Below, in pieces: positions 44,498 to 53,795 of a stretch of 64,000 nt of DNA. This DNA is from Parablautia intestinalis. Lineage in GTDB: Bacteria; Bacillota; Clostridia; Lachnospirales; Lachnospiraceae. Positions within the stretch are counted from its first letter, which is position 1. Every line of letters starts with the position of its first letter. The translations under genes and the position numbers were made by a program. The notes under the pieces are model-generated. The model was not told where the DNA came from. It made no database searches and saw only the letters and a program-made list of their open reading frames with translations. Location: NCBI GenBank assembly GCA_003612395.1, contig RAYQ01000002.1:248001-312000 (forward strand), read 5' to 3'.

Positions 44498-45397
44498 ATG
44501 AAAGTAATGGAAACGAAAGTAATTGAAAATCAGTCATTTGATGGGGAACGTGCTCTTTATGGAAGCAATCATATACTGGTACGTAATTGTTCTTTTGACG
44601 GGCCGGCAGACGGAGAGAGCGCATTTAAAGAGGGAGGGGATATTGAAGCGGCCCACTGCTTTTTTAATCTGCGCTACCCCTTCTGGCATGACCATGGACT
44701 TGTCATCAGAGATTCGGAGATGACGCAGGCCTGCAGGGCAGCCCTGTGGTATTCTGACCGTGTGGAAATTATAGATACAAAGCTCCACGGGATCAAGGCT
44801 CTAAGGGAGTGCCGTGATGTTACACTCAGAAACTGTGATATTGTTTCCCCTGAATTTGGCTGGTCCGTGCGGGAAATACGTATGGAAGATACCAGGGCAG
44901 TCAGTGAATATTTTATGATGCGTTCAGAGAATCTGACGTTTCGCGGTGTGAAGCTTACCGGCAAATATTCTTTCCAGTATATCAAAAACGCAACATTTGA
45001 AAACTGTGTGTTTGATACGAAGGATGCTTTCTGGCATGGGGAAAACATAATCGTTAAGGACAGCGTAATAAAGGGAGAATATCTGGCATGGTACTCTAAT
45101 GATCTGACACTGATCCGCTGTAGGATTATTGGAACACAACCTCTGTGCTACTGCAAAAATCTGAAACTGATTGACTGTGAAATGACAGACACGGATCTTG
45201 CTTTTGAAAAATCGGAAGTGGAGGCTGTCATTACAACAAAGGTTGAGAGCATCAAAAACCCCCTGTCTGGACGGATTTGCGTGCCGGAACTGGGAGAACT
45301 TATTTTGGATGACGAAAATGCCAAAGGTGAGGTCATGATTGGCGAATCAAAAGGGGGCACGGCATCATATGCCGCCTGTTCTGACAAAATAGCCTGA
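44498..45397 (+). CDS. DUF3737 family protein (right-handed beta-helix)
   Basis: 299-residue cytoplasmic protein. Repeating strands such as HILVRNCSFDG, HGLVIRDSEM, VTLRNCDIVSP, ATFENCVFDTK and LKLIDCEMTD build a right-handed beta-helix; SFDGERALYG near the N-terminus marks the DUF3737 family. Function is unknown in the family. The fold is usual for carbohydrate-active or surface proteins, but there is no signal peptide. AAAGGAG lies upstream. Confidence 0.9.
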   Translation: MKVMETKVIENQSFDGERALYGSNHILVRNCSFDGPADGESAFKEGGDIEAAHCFFNLRYPFWHDHGLVIRDSEMTQACRAALWYSDRVEIIDTKLHGIKALRECRDVTLRNCDIVSPEFGWSVREIRMEDTRAVSEYFMMRSENLTFRGVKLTGKYSFQYIKNATFENCVFDTKDAFWHGENIIVKDSVIKGEYLAWYSNDLTLIRCRIIGTQPLCYCKNLKLIDCEMTDTDLAFEKSEVEAVITTKVESIKNPLSGRICVPELGELILDDENAKGEVMIGESKGGTASYAACSDKIA

Positions 45398-45549
45398 TAT
45401 ATGAAAGTAAACGTTTTATCATTTTATGGAAAAAGCTATACGACAAAAGACAAAAGGCACACAGAAAAAGATATTGTCAACAAAAGGAGAAGCATGTATA
45501 ATTTAAAAAGTATAGAAACAAAGACTCTTTTTGAGAGAAGTGAGCAGTT

Positions 45550-46152
45550 TTGGATAACACAAAGACGCGAATAATTACAGCTGCGATGAAGGCTGTGCGG
45601 CGGTATGGCTTAGAGGGCGTGCGTATTCAGAACATTAGTGAGTTCGCGGAAATTTCCCCCGGAGCAATCTACCGGTATTTTGACAGCAAAGACCAGTTGA
45701 TGGTAGAATGTTTCACTTACGTGGATAAGCAGGCCGCAGAGATTTTTGAGGATTTCAAGTTGGAACCGCCAGCTATGATTACCGATCCTGTGGGAACAGT
45801 GAAATCCCTGTGGCAGCCCTATTTTCGTTTCTGGGTGATGCACCCGGATGAAACAGTATTTTATCATCGGTTTCGTGACAGCGCTTTTTTTCCTGAATAT
45901 GATAAAAGCAGGGATGTATCTTATTTTGAAACATTTATAGATATGGTTCATGCTTTCAAAAATGTATTTCCCGGTCTGCAGCGGATCAACCAGGATTTGC
46001 TATGGCTTCATGTGCTTACATGCACTGTATTGTACGCCAAATATGTGGTTGAGGGCGTGCTCCCGGATAATCAGGATACTGAAGATACGGTATTTCAGTT
46101 GTTGACCACAGGACTTGGCGGTTATTTAAAGAGAGAAAAATCCGTAAGGTGA
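45550..46152 (+). CDS. TetR family transcriptional regulator
   Basis: 200-residue regulator. RIITAAMKAVRRYGLEGVRIQNISEFAEISPGAIYRYF contains the TetR helix-turn-helix (given in part); the rest is a helical ligand domain. The frame opens with TTG after a weak AGAGAAG; the first ATG is 12 codons on and would cut the first helix. Target unknown; the NifX-like gene follows at 90 bases. Confidence 0.87.
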   Translation: MDNTKTRIITAAMKAVRRYGLEGVRIQNISEFAEISPGAIYRYFDSKDQLMVECFTYVDKQAAEIFEDFKLEPPAMITDPVGTVKSLWQPYFRFWVMHPDETVFYHRFRDSAFFPEYDKSRDVSYFETFIDMVHAFKNVFPGLQRINQDLLWLHVLTCTVLYAKYVVEGVLPDNQDTEDTVFQLLTTGLGGYLKREKSVR

Positions 46153-46241
46153 TAAGAAGAATTTGTACCGCTATAAAGCGGCAGCATGGATGTCAGGATG
46201 GAATATAAAACGCATTCCGGAAAAGAAAGGCAGGCAGGAGT

Positions 46242-46658
46242 ATGAAGATTGCAGTTACCTATGAAGACGGAAATGTATTCCCGCATTTTGGGCATACAGA
46301 GCAGTTTAAGATTTATGAAATTGAAAATGGGAAGGTGGCGGACACACAGATGGCAGACACAGAAGGAAGCGGTCATGGGGCTCTGGCCGGAATGCTTTCC
46401 GCATTAAAAGTGGATACGCTGATCTGCGGCGGGATTGGGGCAGGCGCACAGGCTGCGCTAAACCAGGCAGGAATCCGCCTTTACGGAGGGGTGTCCGGCA
46501 GTGCGGATGAAGCAGTGGCAGCGTTTCTTGCAGGAAATCTTGCATTTAATCCGGATGTCCACTGCGATCACCATGGACATCATGAAGAAGGTGATCACCA
46601 TGGAGGCCATCACTGTAAGGAGGATAAGCACGGCTGCGGCGGTCATAGCTGTCTGTAA
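46242..46658 (+). CDS. NifB/NifX-like iron-cluster-binding protein with His-rich tail
   Basis: 138-residue protein. KIAVTYEDGNVFPHFGHTEQF and DTLICGGIGAGAQAALNQAGI are the fold of the dinitrogenase iron-molybdenum cofactor biosynthesis family (NifX/NafY/YhcI). The last 30 residues are rich in His and Cys (HCDHHGHHEEGDHHGGHHC) and should bind a metal. In non-nitrogen-fixing anaerobes such proteins are thought to carry Fe-S or other metal clusters; the tail suggests zinc, nickel or iron storage. AGGCAGGAG precedes the ATG. Confidence 0.88.
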   Translation: MKIAVTYEDGNVFPHFGHTEQFKIYEIENGKVADTQMADTEGSGHGALAGMLSALKVDTLICGGIGAGAQAALNQAGIRLYGGVSGSADEAVAAFLAGNLAFNPDVHCDHHGHHEEGDHHGGHHCKEDKHGCGGHSCL

Positions 46659-46704
46659 TGGATGACAGGGATATCTGCCACTACATGTTTATAAGGGGAA
46701 CGAG

Positions 46705-48120
46705 TCAGCGCACCATACTTTCATACTCCCGCAAAGAGCGTATGGCCTGGGGAGCTAAAGGAATCAGGGCTATCATGTTAAATACCGTCATCAGTCCAAC
46801 GCCAATATCTCCCAAATCCCAGACAAATGTGTAGGCGGCCAGCCCGCCGATATAGAGCATAACCAGGGCCAGAACTTTATAAAGAGTCTGGGAAAGCCAG
46901 TTATCCCCAAACAGATAGGCAACATTGGAACGTGCATAAAACAAAATCCCTATAAAGGTTGAAAAGCTGAACAGCCACAGGATAGCGGCAATAAAGATCA
47001 CTCCGAACCCACCCATGTGATGTTCCATGGCTGCCTGTAATAGATCCATACCCTCCAGACCGTTTGTAAGGCTGGCGGGGGCAAGCAGCATGATCATGGC
47101 GGAGCAGCTGCAGATAACAATAGTGTCAATAAATACACCGAGGGCCTGCAGAAGTCCTTCCTTGGCAGGATGGCTGATGTCGGCAGCGGCGGCGGCACAG
47201 GGAGCGGATCCGGAACCCGCCTCATTGGAAAAGAGCCCTCTTTTGGCACCGTTCATAATAACTGCGCCGAATCCTCCGGCAGCTGCCTGACGCAGTCCAA
47301 AGGCTTCGGAAAAGATACGCTGGAATACCGATGGCAGCAATCCTATATTTTTAAAGATGATAAATAATGTAATCACAAAATAACACACGGCCATGACAGG
47401 CACCAGAACATCAAGAACCCTTACGGTTGCATTTTTGCGCAGTACAATAATGGCGGAAATAATCACCAGAATGATGGTAGTATAAAGCGGCGGAATATGG
47501 AACGCATTCTCGAAAGCGGAGGAAACGGAATTGCCGATTACCTGACTGATGCCGCACCAGCAGATCAGACCGGAGACTGCAAACAGTATCGCAGTGACAG
47601 AGCGTTTACGGGAACTGCCTTTTTTCACAAAAAGGCGGTGGATATAATAAGCGGGACCACCTCTGTACCCACCATAGAGTGGGTCTTTTTCTTTATAAAG
47701 CTGCGCTAAGGTCCCTTCAATAAAGGCGGTGGAGGAGCCTAACAGCGCAATAATCCACATCCAGAACACGGCACCTGCGCCGCCGGCAGATATAGCCGCC
47801 ACAACACCTACCAGATTGCCCATGCCAACCCGGGTGGCGGTAGATACAATCAGCGCCTGGAGACCGGAAATAGCATCTTTTTGTCTGACATTTCGCTTCT
47901 CAGCCGTAATTTTTATCATTTCGGGAAATAACCGGAAAGGAAGAAAGCGGGTGCGCAGCGTAAAATAAATTCCGGATGGAATCAAAATCAGGACAAGCAA
48001 AGACAAGCCAAGTGAGCTTCCGCCCGGCAGGGGAATCGTAATAAGGTCACCCCATAAAACATGATATATGGCATAGAAGATAGTTACGATGGTATCTGTG
48101 GTTTTGATTAAGATGTTCAT
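46705..48120 (-). CDS. AGCS family sodium:alanine/glycine symporter
   Basis: 471-residue membrane protein with about ten helices. STATRVGMGNLVGVVAAISAGG and FIEGTLAQLYK with GGPAYYI are AGCS signatures; NEAGSGSAPCAAAAAD is the conserved cytoplasmic loop. It imports small neutral amino acids with Na+. AAGGA lies nine bases before the ATG. The gene has its own promoter and a leader with a long-range stem. Confidence 0.93.
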   Translation of the reverse strand: MNILIKTTDTIVTIFYAIYHVLWGDLITIPLPGGSSLGLSLLVLILIPSGIYFTLRTRFLPFRLFPEMIKITAEKRNVRQKDAISGLQALIVSTATRVGMGNLVGVVAAISAGGAGAVFWMWIIALLGSSTAFIEGTLAQLYKEKDPLYGGYRGGPAYYIHRLFVKKGSSRKRSVTAILFAVSGLICWCGISQVIGNSVSSAFENAFHIPPLYTTIILVIISAIIVLRKNATVRVLDVLVPVMAVCYFVITLFIIFKNIGLLPSVFQRIFSEAFGLRQAAAGGFGAVIMNGAKRGLFSNEAGSGSAPCAAAAADISHPAKEGLLQALGVFIDTIVICSCSAMIMLLAPASLTNGLEGMDLLQAAMEHHMGGFGVIFIAAILWLFSFSTFIGILFYARSNVAYLFGDNWLSQTLYKVLALVMLYIGGLAAYTFVWDLGDIGVGLMTVFNMIALIPLAPQAIRSLREYESMVR

Positions 48121-48148
48121 GGGGGCAATCCTTGTCTTTTTGTGTGGT

Positions 48149-48260
48149 AACCCTTATATGGAAAGTGATAATGCTCTGTGCAGCAAATATGCTTTGGCAG
48201 AATGTAAGGGTTTGTGAATAGTTTTAAATTCAGTATATCGTGTAAAAGAAGGGATGTAAA
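48149..48260 (-). promoter_or_regulatory. Promoter and structured leader of the AGCS symporter gene
   Basis: On the minus strand TTTACA, 17 bases, TATACT (bases 48260-48232). The leader holds AACCCTTA (minus strand 48212-48205) and TAAGGGTT (48156-48149), which can close a 48-base internal part. No glycine riboswitch core could be recognised. The rest of the 465-base gap up to the GH3 gene holds nothing else clear. Confidence 0.6.
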
Positions 48261-48527
48261 CACATATATAGAAAATTTTAAAGGGGCTGTATCGGAGTTT
48301 GACCCAAAATATTCTGGCGGCTTTGCAGGATGGGAAAGGAGCCTGGAGAATCGCAAAAGGCAGGGGTAAGCTCAGATAAACGGGACAATTCTGTGCAGGC
48401 ATGATGAATCTGTAAAAAAATTTGATTCGGGTTCCAGGACAGGGCGGAGAAGCAGAAACGATTTATCAATGATATATTTAATGGAAAATTTTTGAATAAA
48501 ATGTTATCATAGAACTATTAAAACTAT

Positions 48528-48563
48528 AAATGCTGTCAAGCTTCGCGAGCCAGCTTATTGTAA
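48528..48563 (+). repeat. Fragment of intergenic repeat family A (core, forward)
   Basis: GCTGTC-AAGCTTCGCGA-GCCAGC followed by TTATTGTAA. The stem GCTG/CAGC and the loop match the other copies; the outer modules are missing. It sits directly before the ribosome site of the GH3 gene. Confidence 0.65.
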
Positions 48564-48585
48564 AAAGAATGGAGGGTTAGATGTT

Positions 48586-51135
48586 ATGAACAAATTAAGG
48601 ATTGAGGCACCGGAAGTCCAGGCCTTTGAAAAGGAGCACATTGCGGCGGCGCGTGAGCTTGCGCCGGAGTGTATGGTGCTTCTTGAAAATGACGGAACAC
48701 TTCCGCTTAAAGGAACAGGAAAGCTTGCACTATACGGAAGCGGCGCAAGGAATACCATTAAAGGCGGTACCGGCTCAGGGGATGTGAACGTACGTCATTT
48801 CGTGACGGTGGAGGAAGGCCTTAAAAACGCCGGATTTGAAATTACCACAAAAGGCTGGCTGGACGCTTATGATCAGGTGAGGGAAGATGCAAAGAAAGCA
48901 TTTTTCGGAGGGCTTAGAAAAGAAGCGGAGGCAGCAGGAGTGACGGGCGAACGCATGATGTTTTACGCTATGGGGAAAGCGTGTCCTGAACCGGAGTATG
49001 AGCTTGCGCTTGAGGGGGAAGGCGAAACGGCAGTTTATGTGCTGGCGCGTAATTCAGGAGAAGGCGCAGACCGCACGCCTGCGGCGGGAGACATTAACCT
49101 GACTGAGACAGAAATACGGGATATTCTGGCTTTAAATGAAAAGTATGACAAATTTGTGCTTGTTTTAAATGTAGGCGGCATGATTGACTTAAAGCCTGTG
49201 AAGGCGGTAAAGACAGTGCTGATTTTAGGACAGCTTGGCTCGGCGACAGGAGATGCTCTGGCGGATGTTCTTTTGGGCAAATCCTATCCTTCAGGAAAGC
49301 TTACCATGACATGGGCGCCCATCGGGGACTATGCATCCACAGAAGGATTTGGAGATCCCAACGATACATATTATAAAGAAGGAATTTATGTAGGGTACCG
49401 CTATTTTGATACAATTGGTTATGTACCCACCTATCCTTTTGGTTATGGCATGGGTTATACTACCTTCAATGTGGAACCGAAGGAAATGACAGCGGATGCA
49501 TCTAAAGTATCTGTTACGGCAACTGTCACGAACACAGGATCCGCAGCAGGAAAGGAAGTTGTTCAGGCTTATTATTCTGCTCCGGCAGGAAAACTGGACA
49601 AACCTTATCAGGAACTGGCAGGTTACGTAAAGACAGGGGAGCTTGCACCGGGAGAAAGCCAGGATGTGACGGTGACATTTGACACGGAGTCAATGGCATC
49701 CTACTGTACCGGGTGTGCATCCTATGTGATGGAAGAGGGCACCTACTATGTGCGTGTTGGAAACTGTTCAAGGAATACCCACATTGCAGGGGCCATCGCG
49801 CTGGATGAGTCAAAGGCAGTGGAAAAAGTGAAAAATATCTGCGGCGAGAGCGGATTTGAAGATTTAAAACCGGCGGGAACCCCTATTACCTATGCAGGTG
49901 AGGAGGAAGAGAAAGCAAACGCAAAGGTGATCGCGATTAAGGCATCGGATCTTACCGTAAAGGAAGTAAGCTATCAGGAAGTTCCGGCAGAAATTCCCGC
50001 AGGCCCTTCCGTAAAATGGGAGGAAGTCATAAGCGGAGCTAAGTCAATGGATGAATTTGTAGCCGGGCTATCGGATGAACAGCTTGCTTATCTGTGTATC
50101 GGAGCCTATAAGGAATCCGATGATTTTATGGAAGTAATAGGAAATGCTTCAAAGGGTGTGGCAGGTGCAGCAGGCGAGACTACCCGCAAGCTGGAGGAGC
50201 TTGGAACACCGGCCCTTGTAATGGCAGACGGACCGGCAGGACTTCGTCTGGCACAGTCTTATAAAGTGGTGGACGGAGCGGCCAAAGCGCTTTCATCCAG
50301 TCTTGCCGGCGATTTTATGGCAATGCTGACGCCGGAAGAAATACAGGCTATGGCAGCGAAAGCGCCCCAGCCCAGTGAAGAAGAAAAAGCAGCGCCGGTT
50401 TATTATCAGTACTGTGTGGCAATTCCTATTGGCACGGGCATTGCCCAGTCCTGGAACGATGAACTGGCAAAGAAATGCGGCGATCTGGTAGGAGAAGAGA
50501 TGGAAATGTTCGGAACCCATCTGTGGCTTGCTCCGGCTATGAACATTTACCGCTCTCCGCTGTGCGGACGTAACTTTGAGTATTATTCGGAGGACCCGCA
50601 CCTTTCAGGATGCATTGCAGCAGGCATTACGGACGGTGTGCAGGTACATGAAGGCTGTGCAACCACTATCAAGCATTACGCCTGCAACAATCAGGAAACC
50701 AATCGTTACTTCTCTAACAGTAATGTGGGAGAAAGAGCGCTGCGTGAGATTTATCTGAAAGGCTTTGAGATTTGTATCAGGAAATCACAGCCGCACTTTA
50801 TTATGACCTCCTACAACCTGATTAACGGCGAGCATGCATGCAGCACAAAGGATATCCAGACCTTTACCCTGCGTGATGAGTGGGGCTTTAAGGGAGTGGT
50901 CATGACAGACTGGCTGGTAACAGGCGGCATGGGACCGAAAGGGGATAAATGGCCATGTGCGTCCTGTGCAGGAAATGTGAAGGCAGGTAACGACATTACA
51001 ATGCCGGGCATTCCTTCCGATAAAGCGGATATCATGAAGGCGCTTACGGATCCAACCCATCCCTATGCGCTCACCAGGGCGGAATTACAGCTGTCGGCAA
51101 AACGGGTGCTTGACATGATACGGAAACTGGCATAA
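48586..51135 (+). CDS. GH3 family beta-glucosidase, reversed domain order
   Basis: 849-residue enzyme without signal peptide, so cytoplasmic. Order of parts: GH3 C-terminal alpha/beta sandwich first (AAARELAPECMVLLENDGTLP, GKLTMTW, FGYGMGYTTF), fibronectin III-like domain (GKEVVQAYYSAPAGKLDKPY), then the TIM-barrel (NIYRSPLCGRNFEYYSEDP, IKHYACNNQETNR) with nucleophile Asp775 in VVMTDW. This circularly permuted order is known in a subset of clostridial GH3 enzymes. Likely splits imported beta-glucosides or related disaccharides. Paralogue of the partial gene at the left edge. GGAGGG precedes the ATG. Confidence 0.94.
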   Translation: MNKLRIEAPEVQAFEKEHIAAARELAPECMVLLENDGTLPLKGTGKLALYGSGARNTIKGGTGSGDVNVRHFVTVEEGLKNAGFEITTKGWLDAYDQVREDAKKAFFGGLRKEAEAAGVTGERMMFYAMGKACPEPEYELALEGEGETAVYVLARNSGEGADRTPAAGDINLTETEIRDILALNEKYDKFVLVLNVGGMIDLKPVKAVKTVLILGQLGSATGDALADVLLGKSYPSGKLTMTWAPIGDYASTEGFGDPNDTYYKEGIYVGYRYFDTIGYVPTYPFGYGMGYTTFNVEPKEMTADASKVSVTATVTNTGSAAGKEVVQAYYSAPAGKLDKPYQELAGYVKTGELAPGESQDVTVTFDTESMASYCTGCASYVMEEGTYYVRVGNCSRNTHIAGAIALDESKAVEKVKNICGESGFEDLKPAGTPITYAGEEEEKANAKVIAIKASDLTVKEVSYQEVPAEIPAGPSVKWEEVISGAKSMDEFVAGLSDEQLAYLCIGAYKESDDFMEVIGNASKGVAGAAGETTRKLEELGTPALVMADGPAGLRLAQSYKVVDGAAKALSSSLAGDFMAMLTPEEIQAMAAKAPQPSEEEKAAPVYYQYCVAIPIGTGIAQSWNDELAKKCGDLVGEEMEMFGTHLWLAPAMNIYRSPLCGRNFEYYSEDPHLSGCIAAGITDGVQVHEGCATTIKHYACNNQETNRYFSNSNVGERALREIYLKGFEICIRKSQPHFIMTSYNLINGEHACSTKDIQTFTLRDEWGFKGVVMTDWLVTGGMGPKGDKWPCASCAGNVKAGNDITMPGIPSDKADIMKALTDPTHPYALTRAELQLSAKRVLDMIRKLA

Positions 51136-51168
51136 AGAAAGAAGAAGAGCATTCTAAAGAAAACCCGG

Positions 51169-51204
51169 GCCGCAATCTCTTGTTACAAGAGGTTGCGGCT
51201 TTTT
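51169..51204 (+). terminator. Terminator of the GH3 gene
   Basis: GCCGCAATCTCTTG-TTA-CAAGAGGTTGCGGC with one mismatch, then TTTTT. Confidence 0.9.
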
Positions 51205-51210
51205 ATACGG

Positions 51211-51236
51211 ACTGTCTCGCGAAGCGTGGCGTTTTA
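51211..51236 (-). repeat. Fragment of intergenic repeat family A (core, reverse)
   Basis: ACTGTCTCGCGAAGCGTGGC with GTTTTA is the core of family A in reverse orientation, without outer modules. It follows the GH3 terminator, so this gene is flanked by two core fragments in opposite orientation. Confidence 0.6.
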
Positions 51237-51395
51237 TATACACGGGCTCCTAAAGGAAGATTGCCGGCATAGCCGCCGGATGCCCGGCGCGGTGAGCAGG
51301 GAAAGGCTTTTTCCTGTCCGAATATTATGGTTTCCCATTATGAAAAGATGTGATATAGTTTCTTTATAATACAAACTGGCTGAGGAGGCGTAATT

Positions 51396-53642
51396 ATGAA
51401 AAAAAGAATTGGTTTGTGTACTGCTTTGGCGTTTGTCATAGCGCTTACTTTTTGTGGATGCGGGAAGCAGAAAGAAGAAGCGCGGGGGGAGGCCGTAGGC
51501 AAAGAGGAAGAGGATGCAGGTGAGGATGGATATGTCTATGTGGCGCAGTACCATCCCCTTGGAGGAGCCGGAGAGCAAATTGGGATGGCGGTAATTGGAG
51601 GTGACAGGGACGTTTTTTACCTGGAATATGGGAATTCACAACCCAAGCTTGTTTCCATGGATATGGACAGCCAGGAGAGCGTGGATCTTCCGGTGGAGCT
51701 GGGGGAATTTCAATATATTACCAGTCTTAATTCAGACGGAGAAGGAAATCTTTTGGTGAGTGTGACAGGCTATACGGACGAAACCGCTGCCCAAATAAAA
51801 GAGATACTCATTAAAACACTGGATGCTGATGGAAAAGAATTAGCGTCCTTAGATGTCAGCGAGGCTTTTTTGCAGTCGCCCGGTTTTTATATTGCAAATG
51901 TTTTGACGGACGGGGATGGAAATTATTATGTTTGCGATGGACGGGAAATTTACATTTTGAAGCCGGACGGCAGTGTATATAGCCAGATGAGCCCGGGAGA
52001 ATATATAAACTGCTTTTTCCGCATGAAGGACGGAAAAATAGGTGCGGCATATTTTGATGATGCCCGGGGCTTTATCGTAAATGAGGTTATTCCGGGAGAA
52101 AAAGAGTTAAAGCAGGTAAACAGCTCTATTTCATTTGATTATGGAACCTATCAGGGCGGAACGGACACAGATTTGCTGTACACAGAAAACGGAGTCCTTT
52201 TATCCTGTAATTTATCAGATGAAAAGCCGGAGGAAATTTTGCGCTGGACAGATTATGATGTCAATTCCACCAACCTTACTTCGGTGGCCTTCCTTCCTGA
52301 CGGAAGGATTGCGGCGCTTACCGCGGATTTCATGAGCCCGGAGGGAGGCATGGAATTGGTGGTTCTTACAAAGAAACCGAAATCAGAAGTACCGGAAAAG
52401 ATTATATTGACCTACGGAACCTATTACCCTTCCTTTTTTGCAGAGAGGGATATCACAGCTTTCAACAGGCAAAGCCAGAAGTACCATATTATGATAAAAG
52501 AATACGGGGATGCCTCCATGGACTACCGCGAAAAGTCTGACCTGTATTTAAAGGATCTGGAAAGCGGGCAGTTTCCGGATATCATAGATTTAAGCTATTG
52601 TCCGATGTCTTTGGAAACGTTGATTTCAGCGGGGGCTATTGAGGATTTGAATCCTTATTTGGAGGCGGATGAAATCATAAACAGAGAAGATTATGTGGAG
52701 AGCGTTTTGAGGGCTTATGAGAGAGAGGGGAAGCTGTACGCAATTATGCCCTATTATGGCGTGGAGGCTCTGATAGGCAAGGTTTCGGAAATTGGAGATG
52801 CCAAAACATGGACTGTGGAGGATGTTATGGAACTGATGGCATCTGCAGACAGCGGCGTGGAGCTTTTATCCGGTATGGACAAGTCAGATATTTTGTGGAC
52901 TATATGTACCATGAATCAGGATCTGTTTGTCAATAAGGAAACAGGTGCATGCAGCTTTACGGGAGAGGAATTTAAAAAAATCCTTACATTTGCCAATGGC
53001 TTTGCCGATGAAGCAGGCGATGAAGCCACACTGGATGATTTAAGAAGCGGCAGAACATTGCTGTATAATGGACATGTCACTTCTGTTTCCCAGTATCAGA
53101 TGTATGAGTTTATGTTTGGCGGGCCGGTAAATCTGATTGGCTACCCCACCTTCGGCAAGGGCGGCGTGACACTCTTTTCTAATGGAACAACTGCCGCCAT
53201 GAGCTCTAGCTCTGAAAACAAAGAAGGGGTATGGGAATTTATCCGCTTTAATGTGACAAAGGAACGGCAGGAAAATATAGGCTCCCCTAACGGCGGCTTT
53301 CCTGTCTTAAAATCCGCTCTTGAAAAACAGTTTGAGAAGGATATGGAACCGGAATATGGGAAAGAGGAGAATGGCGGTCAGACGGAAATACCCAAAATGA
53401 CATGGGCCGGCAATATGGGAGGCGAAGAATATTCCGTAGAGGTTTATGCCGCCACTAAAGAACAGGTAGACCGCGTAAGGGAAGTGATTATGTCAACGCA
53501 GGGCACAGAGCGTATGGACGAGGAAGTGATGCATATCATTTTGGAGGAGGCAAACGGATATTTCAGCGGGCAAAAGAGTGTTGAGGAGGTGGCATCAGTT
53601 GTCCAGAACAGGGTACAGCTTTACTTAAATGAAACACAGTAA
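51396..53642 (+). CDS. Large extracellular solute-binding lipoprotein with propeller-like N-domain
   Basis: 748-residue exported protein. Signal peptide followed by Cys residues (TFCGC), an unusual lipobox. Residues 60-330 show repeating strands with aspartate turns (NSDGEGNLLVSVTGY, LTDGDGNYYVCDG, RMKDGKIGAAYFDD, FLPDGRIAALTAD), suggesting a beta-propeller. Residues 345-680 are a family 1 solute-binding fold (ITAFNRQSQKYHIMIKEY, FPDIIDLSYCPMS, GKLYAIMPYYGVEALIG). No permease or ATPase genes adjoin it. Such two-part proteins may sense or bind glycans. GAGGAGG precedes the ATG; TATAAT at 51365 is a possible -10. Confidence 0.82.
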   Translation: MKKRIGLCTALAFVIALTFCGCGKQKEEARGEAVGKEEEDAGEDGYVYVAQYHPLGGAGEQIGMAVIGGDRDVFYLEYGNSQPKLVSMDMDSQESVDLPVELGEFQYITSLNSDGEGNLLVSVTGYTDETAAQIKEILIKTLDADGKELASLDVSEAFLQSPGFYIANVLTDGDGNYYVCDGREIYILKPDGSVYSQMSPGEYINCFFRMKDGKIGAAYFDDARGFIVNEVIPGEKELKQVNSSISFDYGTYQGGTDTDLLYTENGVLLSCNLSDEKPEEILRWTDYDVNSTNLTSVAFLPDGRIAALTADFMSPEGGMELVVLTKKPKSEVPEKIILTYGTYYPSFFAERDITAFNRQSQKYHIMIKEYGDASMDYREKSDLYLKDLESGQFPDIIDLSYCPMSLETLISAGAIEDLNPYLEADEIINREDYVESVLRAYEREGKLYAIMPYYGVEALIGKVSEIGDAKTWTVEDVMELMASADSGVELLSGMDKSDILWTICTMNQDLFVNKETGACSFTGEEFKKILTFANGFADEAGDEATLDDLRSGRTLLYNGHVTSVSQYQMYEFMFGGPVNLIGYPTFGKGGVTLFSNGTTAAMSSSSENKEGVWEFIRFNVTKERQENIGSPNGGFPVLKSALEKQFEKDMEPEYGKEENGGQTEIPKMTWAGNMGGEEYSVEVYAATKEQVDRVREVIMSTQGTERMDEEVMHIILEEANGYFSGQKSVEEVASVVQNRVQLYLNETQ

Positions 53643-53759
53643 GAGTAAAGTGCATTTTAAAACGATTAGATGTCATTCCAGAGAGAATGCCAGACTGGTT
53701 GACTTTTTCCCGGGAAAGTTGAAACTCTTTTCCGGGATATTTCAAGTTAGAGGTATTAG

Positions 53760-53784
53760 GTAGAAAAATCAGAGATTTTTCTAC
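53760..53784 (+). terminator. AT-rich hairpin after the lipoprotein gene
   Basis: GTAGAAAAATC-AGA-GATTTTTCTAC, perfect 11-bp stem, followed by TTTCTATTT. A possible terminator although the stem is poor in G and C. Confidence 0.45.
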
Positions 53785-53795
53785 TTTCTATTTAA

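Noticed and set aside
48121-48300. Glycine riboswitch before the AGCS symporter
   Set aside because: Expected from family habits, but the conserved glycine-aptamer core could not be found on the minus strand.
53706-53745. TCCCGGGAAAG..CTTTTCCGGGA as terminator of the solute-binding lipoprotein gene
   Set aside because: The stem is real but no T tract follows on either strand; left out of the feature list in favour of the later AT-rich hairpin.
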